Positions 1-6,528 of a stretch of DNA of 7,737 nt are shown here, piece by piece (the first letter of the stretch is position 1; each line of letters begins with the position of its first letter). The notes beneath the pieces are model-generated. The model was not told the origin of the DNA, made no database searches, and was given only the letters and a program-made list of their open reading frames with translations. The position numbers were made by a program, and so were the translations under genes. Source of the DNA: JAWWBG01 sp033721095 (GTDB lineage Bacteria > Actinomycetota > Nitriliruptoria > Nitriliruptorales > Nitriliruptoraceae); assembly GCA_033721095.1 (NCBI GenBank), contig JAWWBG010000129.1:1-7737 (forward strand), in the 5' to 3' direction.

Positions 1-828
1 GGCCCCGGTGGCGGCTGTGGCGTCCCGTCCCAGGCTGGAGCAGTCGTCGCTGTCGTCAAGGCCGTCCAGCCCGCCGGCGCCGGCAACTTCAAGTTCGCCG
101 ACGGCAACACTGACCCAACCACCGTGTCCGGGTCCCAGTTGTCGTTCCAGAAGCTGTCCCCGGCCGTCAACCTCGGCACCGAGGTCCTCATCCCCGTCCA
201 CACAGATGGGACTGCCAACGTCAGGGTCCAGTTGAGCGCCACCCACGTGTCCATCACCATCATCGGTTACGTCCAGGACGCCAAGGACCTCTTCCACACC
301 CGAGCCCAGGCACTCGACCTGTTCGCGCAACGCTCCAACGTCGTCCCCGTCCATTATGTGGCGACCGACAATGCCACCGACATCGCTGCTGGGAACCCGA
401 CGACAGGAACCGTCGTCTCCGTCAACTTCGACATCGTCGACGAGTGCTCGGGACTCTTCAGCCGCGACGAGCACAAGTTGCTCGTCACCGCGACCTTCAT
501 GACCGACGAAGGGGGGGGCGACCTCGACCTGGATGCCTATGTCCGCATCAATGGTGTTGATGCAGCGCCAACGGGTGACAACCTGGAAGTCATCACCGCC
601 CTCGAGAGCAACAACCAGCACTACGTCATCAAGGTGCTGATCGACAACCCCGACGCCAACAATGACGGCGATCACACCGACAACACGGACGTGGTCGGTT
701 CCGGCAACCACACCGTCGCGCTGGTGATCGACAACTATGACGACGACGCGGTCAGTCTGGATGAGGCCTCGATCACCGTGGAGCACGTCGGCTGGAACTG
801 CGGTTCCTCCATCATCATCTTCCCGTAG
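1..828 (+). CDS. Secreted/cell-surface protein, 5'-truncated, with Ca-binding-like motif
   Basis: The frame is open to the left edge, so the true start and any signal peptide are outside the window; 275 C-terminal residues are visible. GTG at 124 is an internal codon, not a convincing start. The first ~90 residues (GCGVPSQAGAVVAVV, then DGTANVRVQLSATHVSITIIGYV) resemble a small beta-rich domain often found near the C-terminus of actinobacterial extracellular proteins; this is recalled family resemblance, not a search result. The rest is rich in Asp, Asn, Thr and Val, as expected of an exported beta-sandwich. At 643-690 an Asp/Asn-rich run (DANNDGDHTDN) resembles a DxNxDG calcium-binding loop. 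Single cysteines in VDECSG and in the tail GWNCGSS could form a disulfide. It is convergent with the relA operon and ends at its own terminator. No specific function is recognised. The tail DEASITVEHVGWNCGSSII is repeated downstream at 946-1011. Surface location is inferred. Confidence 0.8.
   Translation, partial: GPGGGCGVPSQAGAVVAVVKAVQPAGAGNFKFADGNTDPTTVSGSQLSFQKLSPAVNLGTEVLIPVHTDGTANVRVQLSATHVSITIIGYVQDAKDLFHTRAQALDLFAQRSNVVPVHYVATDNATDIAAGNPTTGTVVSVNFDIVDECSGLFSRDEHKLLVTATFMTDEGGGDLDLDAYVRINGVDAAPTGDNLEVITALESNNQHYVIKVLIDNPDANNDGDHTDNTDVVGSGNHTVALVIDNYDDDAVSLDEASITVEHVGWNCGSSIIIFP
511..518 (+). repeat. Homopolymer tract of eight G in the surface-protein gene
   Basis: Eight consecutive G encode most of a Gly-Gly-Gly run (GGG GGG GGC) between Glu and Asp codons. 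The gene otherwise favours GGC or GGT for glycine as well as GGG, so the run is not forced by the protein sequence. Such tracts are prone to slippage, and a one-base change would shift the frame of the C-terminal ~100 residues. Whether it varies is unknown. Confidence 0.6.
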
Positions 829-837
829 TCACAACCC

Positions 838-878
838 AATCGGTTGGGGTCGGCCGCTGGCCGACCCCAACCGATTTT
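838..878 (+). terminator. Strong rho-independent terminator of the surface-protein gene
   Basis: A perfect inverted repeat has 18-bp arms at 838-855 and 859-876 with a 3-nt loop (GCT) at 856-858. It is GC-rich and is followed by a T run at 875-878. It begins 9 bp after the TAG stop at 826-828. The T run is only on the rightward side; reading leftward, the hairpin is followed by GGGTTGTG, so it should not work as an efficient intrinsic terminator for transcripts coming from relA. Confidence 0.9.
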
Positions 879-945
879 CCAGCCAGACGGCCATTTCGGC
901 CCTACGGTCATGAGGAGGCCCGGGGGCCACCCGGCCTCCACGACC

Positions 946-1011
946 GATGAAGCGACAATGTCCGTCCAGCATGTCGGCTGGACCTGTGGAAGCTCCATCA
1001 TCGTCGGGTAG
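946..1011 (+). pseudogene. Diverged orphan copy of the surface-protein C-terminal tail
   Basis: In the + frame, codons from 946 read DEATMSVQHVGWTCGSSII-VG and then TAG at 1009-1011. The end of the upstream gene (760-828) reads DEASITVEHVGWNCGSSII-IFP and then TAG. By hand alignment 14 of the first 19 residues are identical and the rest are conservative, and 43 of 57 bases match. Most base differences fall at third codon positions, so the two sequences diverged while protein sequence was being conserved. Similarity stops abruptly upstream of the Asp codon at 946. An ATG at 910 is in frame but has no Shine-Dalgarno, and the piece lies beyond the terminator at 838-878. It is best read as the remnant of a paralogous or displaced gene whose body was lost. 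A functional 33-residue peptide is possible but unsupported. Confidence 0.75.
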
Positions 1012-1037
1012 CCGGCTTGGACTGTTGACTGGGTCAG

Positions 1038-1066
1038 CGGTCCTGGTTGCGGCATCGACAGGACCG
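1038..1066. repeat. Inverted repeat between the two relic tails
   Basis: Arms CGGTCCTG (1038-1045) and CAGGACCG (1059-1066) are perfectly complementary over 8 bp with a 13-nt loop. No T run follows on either strand. It directly abuts the stop codon of the relic Rel tail (1067-1069), where a terminator of that gene would be expected. A degraded or U-less terminator is possible; actinobacterial terminators are often U-poor. Confidence 0.4.
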
Positions 1067-1120
1067 TCAGCGTTGGACGAGTTGCTGGGTCTCGTCGACG
1101 CCAAGGACCTCGCGGATCAA
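1067..1120 (-). pseudogene. Diverged orphan copy of the Rel C-terminus
   Basis: On the minus strand from 1120 the codons read LIREVLGVDETQQLVQR and then TGA (1067-1069). The true Rel end (1253 down to 1200) reads SIREVPGVYDAYRLVQT and then TGA. The alignment needs no gaps and the stop codons coincide. 38 of 54 bases match, including an identical 14-base core (1105-1118 against 1238-1251) lying exactly 38 bases from the stop in both copies. Nine of 17 residues are identical. This segment corresponds to the last strand of the ACT domain. It lies about 80 bp downstream of the relA stop in another frame. Upstream of it similarity fades, although short GCG-AC...GGT...GCGT...GGG matches hint at older homology broken by indels. 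It has no start of its own and is read as a relic. Confidence 0.65.
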
Positions 1121-1199
1121 CCGCCCGCGAACAGGTCGCGTGGGGCCATTTGCCGTGGCCGCGCAGCGTCGTGTGCATGGCGCGCTCGACTCGGGGGCC

Positions 1200-3566
1200 T
1201 CAGGTCTGGACCAGGCGATACGCGTCGTACACGCCGGGGACCTCGCGGATCGACCGCATGGCGTACTCGAGGTGCGTCGGGTCGGCCAGCTCGAAGTTGA
1301 AGGTCAACATCGCGACCCGGTCGGAGCGCGTCGTGACGTTTGCCGACAGGATGTTGATGTGCAGGTCGCCGAGCACGGCCGTGATGTCCCGCAGCAGGTG
1401 CTTGCGGTCCAGTGCCTCGATGGCGATCGCCACCATGAAGGGCATCCCGGGCTCACCGGACCACTCGACGTCCATGAGACGGTCTTGGTCCGTCGCCAGG
1501 TCGGGCACGTTCGGGCAGTCGCGCCGGTGGACCGACACGCCCTGGCCCCGGGTGACGTAGCCGATGATCTCGTCACCCGGTACCGGCATGCAGCACTTCG
1601 CCAACTTGACCAGCATGCCCCGCTCGCCCTCGATGGACACGGCGTCGCCTGTACCGGGCTGGAGCCGGACCGGCGGACCCGAGGGCAGCAGCTCGGGCTC
1701 CTCCTCGGACTCGGTGTCCTCCGACAGCAACCGTGCGAGCTGAGCGGCGACATGTGCGCCGGTGAGGTGGTTCTCGCCGACGGCCCGGTACATGGCCTTG
1801 ACGCTCGCGTACCCGAGCTCGTCGGCGCACTGCTGGAGCTCGCCCGATGCCATCGCCCGGGCGATGGACATGCCCCGACGGCGGAGCGCCCGGGAGACGG
1901 CGTCCCGTCCGCGCTCCTCGGCGTCCTCGCGGCGCTCGCGGTTGAAGAAGCTGCGGATCTTCGAGCGGGCCCGCGTCGAGCGGACCGTCGTCAACCAGTC
2001 GCGGCTCGGGCCGGCATCCTCGGCCTTCGAGGTGAGGATCTCCACCGTGTCCCCGTTCTGGAGGACATGGTCGAGCGGGACCAGCCGGTCGTTGACCCGG
2101 GCGCCGATGCACCGGTGACCGACCTCGGTGTGGATCGCGTAGGCGAAGTCGACGGGATTGGAACCCTTGGGCAGCGAGATGACGTCGCCGCGCGGTGTCA
2201 GGGCGAACGTCTCGTCCTGGTAGAGGTCGATGCGGACGGCCTCGAGGTAGTCGCCGGCCTCCTCGAACTCCTCCTGCCACTCGACGAGTCGTCCCACCCA
2301 CGGCAGGCCATCCTCGGCATCGCTGCCGCGCCGGCCCTCCTTGTACTTCCAGTGGGCCGCAACCCCGTATTCGGCGGTGTGGTGCATGTCGAGGGTGCGG
2401 ATCTGGATCTCGAGGGGACGACCCTCCGGTCCGATCACGGTCGTGTGCAGCGACTGGTACGCGTTCTGCTTGGGGTTGGCGATCCAGTCCTTGAACCGAT
2501 TCTGGACGGGACGGTGCCGCGCGTGGATCTGGCCGAGGGCTGCGTAGCAGTCCGGGACGGTGTTGACGATGATGCGGATGGCGACGAGGTCGTGGATCTC
2601 GTCGAACTCCTTGCCGCGCAGCACCATCTTCTCGTAGATCGAGTAGTAGTGCTTCGGTCTGCCGGTGACCTCGGCCTTGATGCGCACCTCCCGCAGGTCC
2701 TGCTCGATCGATTCGATGCAGGCCGCGAGGTACGCGTCGCGCTCGGGGTTGCGCTCGTCGACGAGGGCGACCAGCTCCTCGTAGCGCTTGGGATGCAGGG
2801 TCTGGAAGGCGAGGTCCTCCAGCTCCAGCTTGAAACGCTGCATCCCGAGCCGGTGCGCCAACGCGGCATAGATGTCGAGCGTTTCCTGGGCAATGCGCTT
2901 CTGCTTGTCGCGCGGCAGGTGCTCGAGGGTCTGCATGTTGTGGAGCCGGTCCGCGAGCTTGATGACCAGCACGCGGATGTCCTCAGCCATCGCGACGAAC
3001 ATCTTGCGGAGCGTCTCGGCCTGCTGCTGCTCACGTGAGGACACCTGGAGACGGTCCAGCTTGGTGACCCCGTCAACGAGCTTGGCAACCTCCGATCCGA
3101 AGAACTCGCCGATCTCGTTGAGGCTGGCGGGCGTGTCCTCAACCACGTCGTGCAACAGCGCGGCGACCAGCGTCGCCGTGTCGAGCCCGAGGTCCGCCAG
3201 CTCACCGGCCACGGCGACCGGATGGGTGATGTAGGCCTCGCCGGAGTGGCGCTCCTGGCCCTCGTGGGCATCACGGGCGTACTCGAAGGCGCGCGCGACC
3301 TCGCGCATGTCGACCTTGGGGGACGACTCCTTGACCTTGGCCGCCAGCGGTTCGAGCTCGGGCGGGATCCCTCGGGCGACCATGGGCAGGCGAGCGAGCA
3401 CGGACCGCATGCCCGTTGGCCGCGGCGGGGGTGGGGCTGGCTTTGCCTCGGCCTCGTCGCCGTCAACACCCTCGGTGGTGTCGCGGTCGAGCGTCGCCGC
3501 GAGGTCCTCACCGTCGCTTGTTGTCGGGGGCATCGCCGGGACCGTGGGCTCAGCGCCGTCGAGCAC
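1200..3566 (-). CDS. relA: Bifunctional (p)ppGpp synthetase/hydrolase Rel
   Basis: This cytosolic enzyme makes (p)ppGpp from ATP and GDP/GTP and hydrolyses it; it is the stringent-response regulator. Numbered from GTG at 3566 (788 aa): an acidic, proline-rich leader (1-66); an HD hydrolase domain with H115, HDVVEDT (139-145) and D206 in KLADRLHN, all intact; a synthetase domain with GRPKHYYSIYEKM (302-314), EFDEIHDLVAIR (320-331) and RFKD (357-360), the RXKD form typical of bifunctional enzymes rather than the EXDD of synthetase-only RelA; a TGS domain (about 452-514); a zinc-finger-like segment KLAKCCMPVPGDEI (655-667) with H680 and C684; and a C-terminal ACT domain (about 707-788). The start is uncertain: the frame is open back to the secF stop, GTG 3566 has no visible Shine-Dalgarno, and ATG at 3533 or 3410 is possible. 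It is last in the operon. The ~117-nt gap after secF could hold its own promoter (weak -10-like TACTCT at 3657-3662). Its 3' end is partly duplicated at 1067-1120. Confidence 0.96.
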   Translation of the reverse strand: MLDGAEPTVPAMPPTTSDGEDLAATLDRDTTEGVDGDEAEAKPAPPPPRPTGMRSVLARLPMVARGIPPELEPLAAKVKESSPKVDMREVARAFEYARDAHEGQERHSGEAYITHPVAVAGELADLGLDTATLVAALLHDVVEDTPASLNEIGEFFGSEVAKLVDGVTKLDRLQVSSREQQQAETLRKMFVAMAEDIRVLVIKLADRLHNMQTLEHLPRDKQKRIAQETLDIYAALAHRLGMQRFKLELEDLAFQTLHPKRYEELVALVDERNPERDAYLAACIESIEQDLREVRIKAEVTGRPKHYYSIYEKMVLRGKEFDEIHDLVAIRIIVNTVPDCYAALGQIHARHRPVQNRFKDWIANPKQNAYQSLHTTVIGPEGRPLEIQIRTLDMHHTAEYGVAAHWKYKEGRRGSDAEDGLPWVGRLVEWQEEFEEAGDYLEAVRIDLYQDETFALTPRGDVISLPKGSNPVDFAYAIHTEVGHRCIGARVNDRLVPLDHVLQNGDTVEILTSKAEDAGPSRDWLTTVRSTRARSKIRSFFNRERREDAEERGRDAVSRALRRRGMSIARAMASGELQQCADELGYASVKAMYRAVGENHLTGAHVAAQLARLLSEDTESEEEPELLPSGPPVRLQPGTGDAVSIEGERGMLVKLAKCCMPVPGDEIIGYVTRGQGVSVHRRDCPNVPDLATDQDRLMDVEWSGEPGMPFMVAIAIEALDRKHLLRDITAVLGDLHINILSANVTTRSDRVAMLTFNFELADPTHLEYAMRSIREVPGVYDAYRLVQT

Positions 3567-3683
3567 GCGTTCGTCCGGCGCGGCATCGTCGCGTGCTGCC
3601 GCGGGCTGAACGACCGGTTCTGCAGCCAGTGCGCGCCCCGTTGCGGGTTTGCATCCAGAGTAACTGGCTCGTCCAGCGCGACG

Positions 3684-4742
3684 TCACCGCCGCCGACGCG
3701 ACTTTCGTCCACGTCCGCGGACGTACTCGGTGGTGATGGGAGCGCGAGCCTCCACGACCGCGGCATCGGGCAGCGCGCCGGTCACGGCCTCCTCCTCGCC
3801 GAGGTCGACCGCGCGCTCGGCCAGCTTGATCTGTTCGGGCTCGGTCATCTTCCAGAGCGCGAAACCCGGTCCCGCGACGAACAGCGACGAGTAGGTCCCC
3901 AGCGCCATGCCGACGAACAGCGCGAGCGCGAGGTCCTCCAGCGTCGAGGCGCCAAGCAGGCGACCACCCAGGAAGAGCAGCGCACCGACCGGGGCCAACG
4001 ACGTGAGGGACGTGTTGATGGAACGCCACAGGACATCGTTCATGGCCACGTTCGTGACCTGGGCCATCGTGCGACGACCGGGCTCGCCGACCTGCTCGCT
4101 GACCTCCTTGACCCGGTCGAACACCACAACGGTGTCGTACAGCGAGTAGCCGAGAATCGTGAGCAGTGCGATGATCGTCGCGGGGCTGACGGTGAATCGC
4201 AGCAGCGCGTAGATCCCGACCGTGATGACGAGGTCGTGGACCAGGGCGACGACCGCGACGCCAGCCATCTTCAGCTCGAGGCGAATCGTGATGTAGATGA
4301 CCACGACGATCAGGAAGACGACCAGGGCCTCGATCGCCTTGCGAGAGACCTGCTCGCCCCACGTCGGCCCGACAAAGTTCTCGGTGAGCTCGACGGGTCC
4401 GGCGGCCTCGACGATGGCGTCGCGGACCGTGACCAGCTCGTCCGAACCCGGCTCCAGTGCACCCATCCGGATGATGGCGCCCGGGTTGCCGTCCTCGCCG
4501 CCAGTGAGCTGTGCGGTGACGTCGGTGGCGCCGGCGCCCTCGGCGGCTTCGCGCAGGTCCTGTTCGCTGGCGCCGGTGGTGACCTCGTCGATGACGAACG
4601 AGGAACCGCCGACGAAGTCGATGGAGAGGTTCAGGCCCAGTGCCACGAGGGCCACGATCGACACGAGCATGGCGGCACCGGAGATCTTGGCCCACGTCCG
4701 CCAGCGACCCACGAAATCCACCTTGGTCACGGAGAACTTCAT
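3684..4742 (-). CDS. secF: Protein translocase subunit SecF
   Basis: SecF is the membrane partner of SecD; the pair uses the proton-motive force to assist late steps of protein export through SecYEG. At 352 residues it is of normal length for a stand-alone SecF. Visible features are TM1 (about 17-39), the IDFVGGSSF motif (41-49), a periplasmic domain (about 50-130) ending in GPTWGEQVSRKAIEAL (125-140), and five further membrane segments between about 138 and 297. Signature motifs are ALVHDLVITVGIYAL (166-180) and LTILGYSLYDTVVVFDRVKE (194-213). The C-terminus is cytoplasmic and strongly basic (GRGRKSRRRR). The ATG overlaps the secD TGA in an ATGA (4739-4742), with a G-rich stretch just upstream, so translation is probably coupled. 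relA follows about 117 nt downstream without the apt gene found there in Streptomyces and Mycobacterium. Confidence 0.98.
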   Translation of the reverse strand: MKFSVTKVDFVGRWRTWAKISGAAMLVSIVALVALGLNLSIDFVGGSSFVIDEVTTGASEQDLREAAEGAGATDVTAQLTGGEDGNPGAIIRMGALEPGSDELVTVRDAIVEAAGPVELTENFVGPTWGEQVSRKAIEALVVFLIVVVIYITIRLELKMAGVAVVALVHDLVITVGIYALLRFTVSPATIIALLTILGYSLYDTVVVFDRVKEVSEQVGEPGRRTMAQVTNVAMNDVLWRSINTSLTSLAPVGALLFLGGRLLGASTLEDLALALFVGMALGTYSSLFVAGPGFALWKMTEPEQIKLAERAVDLGEEEAVTGALPDAAVVEARAPITTEYVRGRGRKSRRRR

Positions 4743-6511
4743 GCGCCACCCCCGCTTGTCGAGCCCCGGCGTATCGGAGCCTCGACACGACTGACGGTCT
4801 CACGGGTCAGCAGCCGCGTGTTTCCGATCAGCGAGACGACCGAGCGGCTCCAAAGCCAGAGGATGAGGATGTCGAGCACCGTGGCAACGCCGAGCATGAG
4901 CGCAAACCCGCGAACGGGACCGATCGCCAGGAAGTACAGGATGATCGCGGCCGCCAACGTCACCGTGTTGCCGGCAAGGTTGGTCCGAAACGCGCTCTTG
5001 AAGGCGCGCTGCACGGCGGTTCGGACGGTCTTGCCCAGCTGCACTTCGTCACGTATTCGCTCGAAGAACAGGATGGACGAGTCTGCGGTGATCCCGATCG
5101 CGACGATGACACCGGCAATTCCGGCCAGCGTGAGGGCGAAGCCGACCTCCCCCATGACGGTGATGAGTCCGAACATGACAACGCCGAAGATCATCAGCGA
5201 GGAGATGGCCACGGCGCCGAGCCAGCGGTAGAAGTACGTGAGGTAGATCGCGACGAGGACCAGGCCGAGGAGGCCCGCGAACAGGCCGGTCCGCACGGAC
5301 GCGGCACCGAGCGTCGGCGACACGGTCTCGAACGTGCTCGGCACCAGCGTGACCGGCAGCGCACCAGTCCGGAGCACCAGCGCCAGGTCACGTGCTTCCG
5401 CCAGCGACTCGTCGGCCGTCTGCCCGCCGACGGTGATCTGCGCCTGGCCGCCGGTGATCCCCGTGCCACAGAGGATGGTGGGGTTCATCGATGGGGCCGA
5501 CTGCACCTTCTCGTCGAGCACGATGGCCAACTGCCCGCTCAGCCCTTGGTCGCGCTGACAGGCCAACTGCGCGGTGACCACGGCGAACGCGTCTCCGCCG
5601 GGCCCGTCCAGGTCCAGCGCCACCTCCCATGCCTGGCCGGCCGCCCCGCCGAGCCGTGGGATGGCGTCCTCGATGTGGGAGCCGTCGAGCGTGATCTCGG
5701 TCTCGTCCGGCAGGGTCACGACGGCTGATCCGACGACGTACTTGGGTGGATCGAAGCCGAGGTCATCGTCGGCGCCGCACAGGACCGCCGTCGCATCATC
5801 GGGCAGCGGGACGTCGAGGACCTCGCCCTCGAAGAGCGGCGTGTCGACCGTGGTCGGCGATTCACTGGGGCCGGGGCTCGGTGACTCGACGGGGCCCGGC
5901 GAAGCCGTGTCGGTCGGGCTCGGCGATTCGGTCGCCTGTGCCAGCGGGATGACGCCGCCGAACCGCGAGGCTTCCACCGTTGGCGTGGGACTGGCGTCGC
6001 CGGTGGGCGCGGGGCTCACGCCGTCGGTTGGGGCCGTCGTCGGGACCGGATCCGGGAAGTCCGTCGGGGTCCCGAGTACGTCGGATGGGTCGACGATGGC
6101 GCCGCACTCCGGCACGAGGTCGTACTGCGCCGTACCGGCGGGGATGAACGCGATGACCGGCCGGAAGGTCAACTTGGCGGTCTGGCCGATGATCTCCTGG
6201 GCCCGCTCGACGTCCTCCTGGCCCAGGCCCGGGAGCTGGACGAGGACGTCGTTGCCCTGCCGGGAGATGTCCGGTTCAGCAACACCGAGCGAGTCAACGC
6301 GAGCCCGGATGACTTCGATCGTCTGGCCGAGGATGTCCGAGAAGTCGGCATTTTCGGCGGTGTCGTCGAGAACAGGCGAGTAGATGGCGCTGATCCCGCC
6401 CTGGAGGTCGAGGCCCAGGTTGGGGCGGGCTCCCAGACCCAGATAGACGCCAATGCCCGCGACGACGACCAGCGTCACCACGATCGAGGCAATGTACGAA
6501 CCCCGTTTCAC
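4739..6511 (-). CDS. secD: Protein translocase subunit SecD
   Basis: SecD is the larger SecDF subunit; its extracytoplasmic P1 domain captures emerging substrate and the membrane part couples this to proton flow. I chose GTG at 6511 (590 aa) because AGGAG lies 7 nt upstream and the protein then starts MKRGSYIASIVV, directly into TM1 (about 5-26). A longer start at 6598 would overlap the preceding gene deeply and add a non-family leader. Features: LGLDLQGGISAIY (32-44); P1 subdomain motifs VIRARVDSLGVAEPDI (67-82) and VQLPGLG (91-97); a Pro/Ser/Thr-rich insertion (152-228); the P1 head with VVTAQLACQRDQGLSG (311-326) and LDEKVQSAP (332-340); and five C-terminal membrane segments (about 409-560) with TLAGIAGVIVAIGITADSS (461-479) and FFERIRDE (482-489). 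D477 matches the conserved TM4 aspartate. AGIAG and ADSS instead of PGIAG and VDAN is, from memory, the actinobacterial form. Confidence 0.98.
   Translation of the reverse strand: MKRGSYIASIVVTLVVVAGIGVYLGLGARPNLGLDLQGGISAIYSPVLDDTAENADFSDILGQTIEVIRARVDSLGVAEPDISRQGNDVLVQLPGLGQEDVERAQEIIGQTAKLTFRPVIAFIPAGTAQYDLVPECGAIVDPSDVLGTPTDFPDPVPTTAPTDGVSPAPTGDASPTPTVEASRFGGVIPLAQATESPSPTDTASPGPVESPSPGPSESPTTVDTPLFEGEVLDVPLPDDATAVLCGADDDLGFDPPKYVVGSAVVTLPDETEITLDGSHIEDAIPRLGGAAGQAWEVALDLDGPGGDAFAVVTAQLACQRDQGLSGQLAIVLDEKVQSAPSMNPTILCGTGITGGQAQITVGGQTADESLAEARDLALVLRTGALPVTLVPSTFETVSPTLGAASVRTGLFAGLLGLVLVAIYLTYFYRWLGAVAISSLMIFGVVMFGLITVMGEVGFALTLAGIAGVIVAIGITADSSILFFERIRDEVQLGKTVRTAVQRAFKSAFRTNLAGNTVTLAAAIILYFLAIGPVRGFALMLGVATVLDILILWLWSRSVVSLIGNTRLLTRETVSRVEAPIRRGSTSGGGA
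5828..6058 (-). repeat. Low-complexity Pro/Ser/Thr insertion within secD
   Basis: This stretch encodes SecD residues 152-228, rich in P, S, T and E with repeated SPSP, PSPGPSESPTT and similar units. At DNA level the + strand shows imperfect repeats of a CTCGGCGATTC-like unit between about 5853 and 5930. It falls in the extracytoplasmic P1 region and probably forms an extended, disordered linker. Proline-rich SecD insertions are known in actinobacteria. The repeats are candidates for length variation by recombination or slippage. Confidence 0.75.
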
Positions 6512-6523
6512 GAACTGACTCCT
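6512..6523 (-). promoter_or_regulatory. Shine-Dalgarno of secD
   Basis: On the minus strand AGGAG (6519-6523) lies 7 nt before the GTG at 6511, inside the 17-nt gap after the HD-gene stop (6529-6531). It is the clearest ribosome binding site in the operon and decides the secD start. Confidence 0.85.
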
Positions 6524-6528
6524 GGGCT

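Larger units (their letters stand above)
829..1199. other. Convergent intergenic region with relic gene tails
   Basis: These 371 bp separate the stop of the rightward surface-protein gene from the stop of the leftward relA. In order the region holds the rightward terminator, about 67 bp of unassigned sequence, a copy of the surface-protein tail (+ strand), a 55-bp spacer with a hairpin, a copy of the Rel tail (- strand), and about 80 bp of unassigned GC-rich sequence next to the relA stop. No complete gene, RNA gene or mobile-element ends are visible. The frame from 829 to 1008 on the + strand has no stop, but without similarity outside 946-1008 I do not read this as a gene. Confidence 0.75.

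Noticed and set aside
124..828. GTG at 124 as the start of the surface-protein gene
   Set aside because: The frame is open to base 1 and the upstream residues belong to the same recognisable beta-rich domain; no ribosome binding site precedes 124.
1097..1111. 15-base identity with 277-291 in the surface-protein gene (GACGCCAAGGACCTC)
   Set aside because: A run of common GC-rich codons (Asp-Ala-Lys-Asp-Leu) that also partly matches the relA tail; flanking sequence does not align, so I treat it as chance next to the stronger Rel-tail match.
1140..1164. Hairpin GGCCA/TGGCC with imperfect extension, considered as the relA terminator
   Set aside because: Only 5 continuous pairs, an internal mismatch and no T run on the minus strand; not supportable as an intrinsic terminator.
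735..1178. Minus-strand open frame across the intergenic region with two similar PTC-containing segments
   Set aside because: The internal repeat is only the antisense of the duplicated surface-protein tail; there is no start signal and no family resemblance.
1047..3038. Long + strand open frame (663 codons) opposite relA
   Set aside because: It lies antisense to a fully recognisable Rel with all motifs intact; its translation is Arg/Val/Asp/Leu-rich without domains. Long antisense frames are expected at this GC content.
3150..5231. Long + strand open frame (693 codons) opposite relA, secF and secD
   Set aside because: It spans three real genes on the other strand and has the skewed composition of a GC-rich shadow frame.
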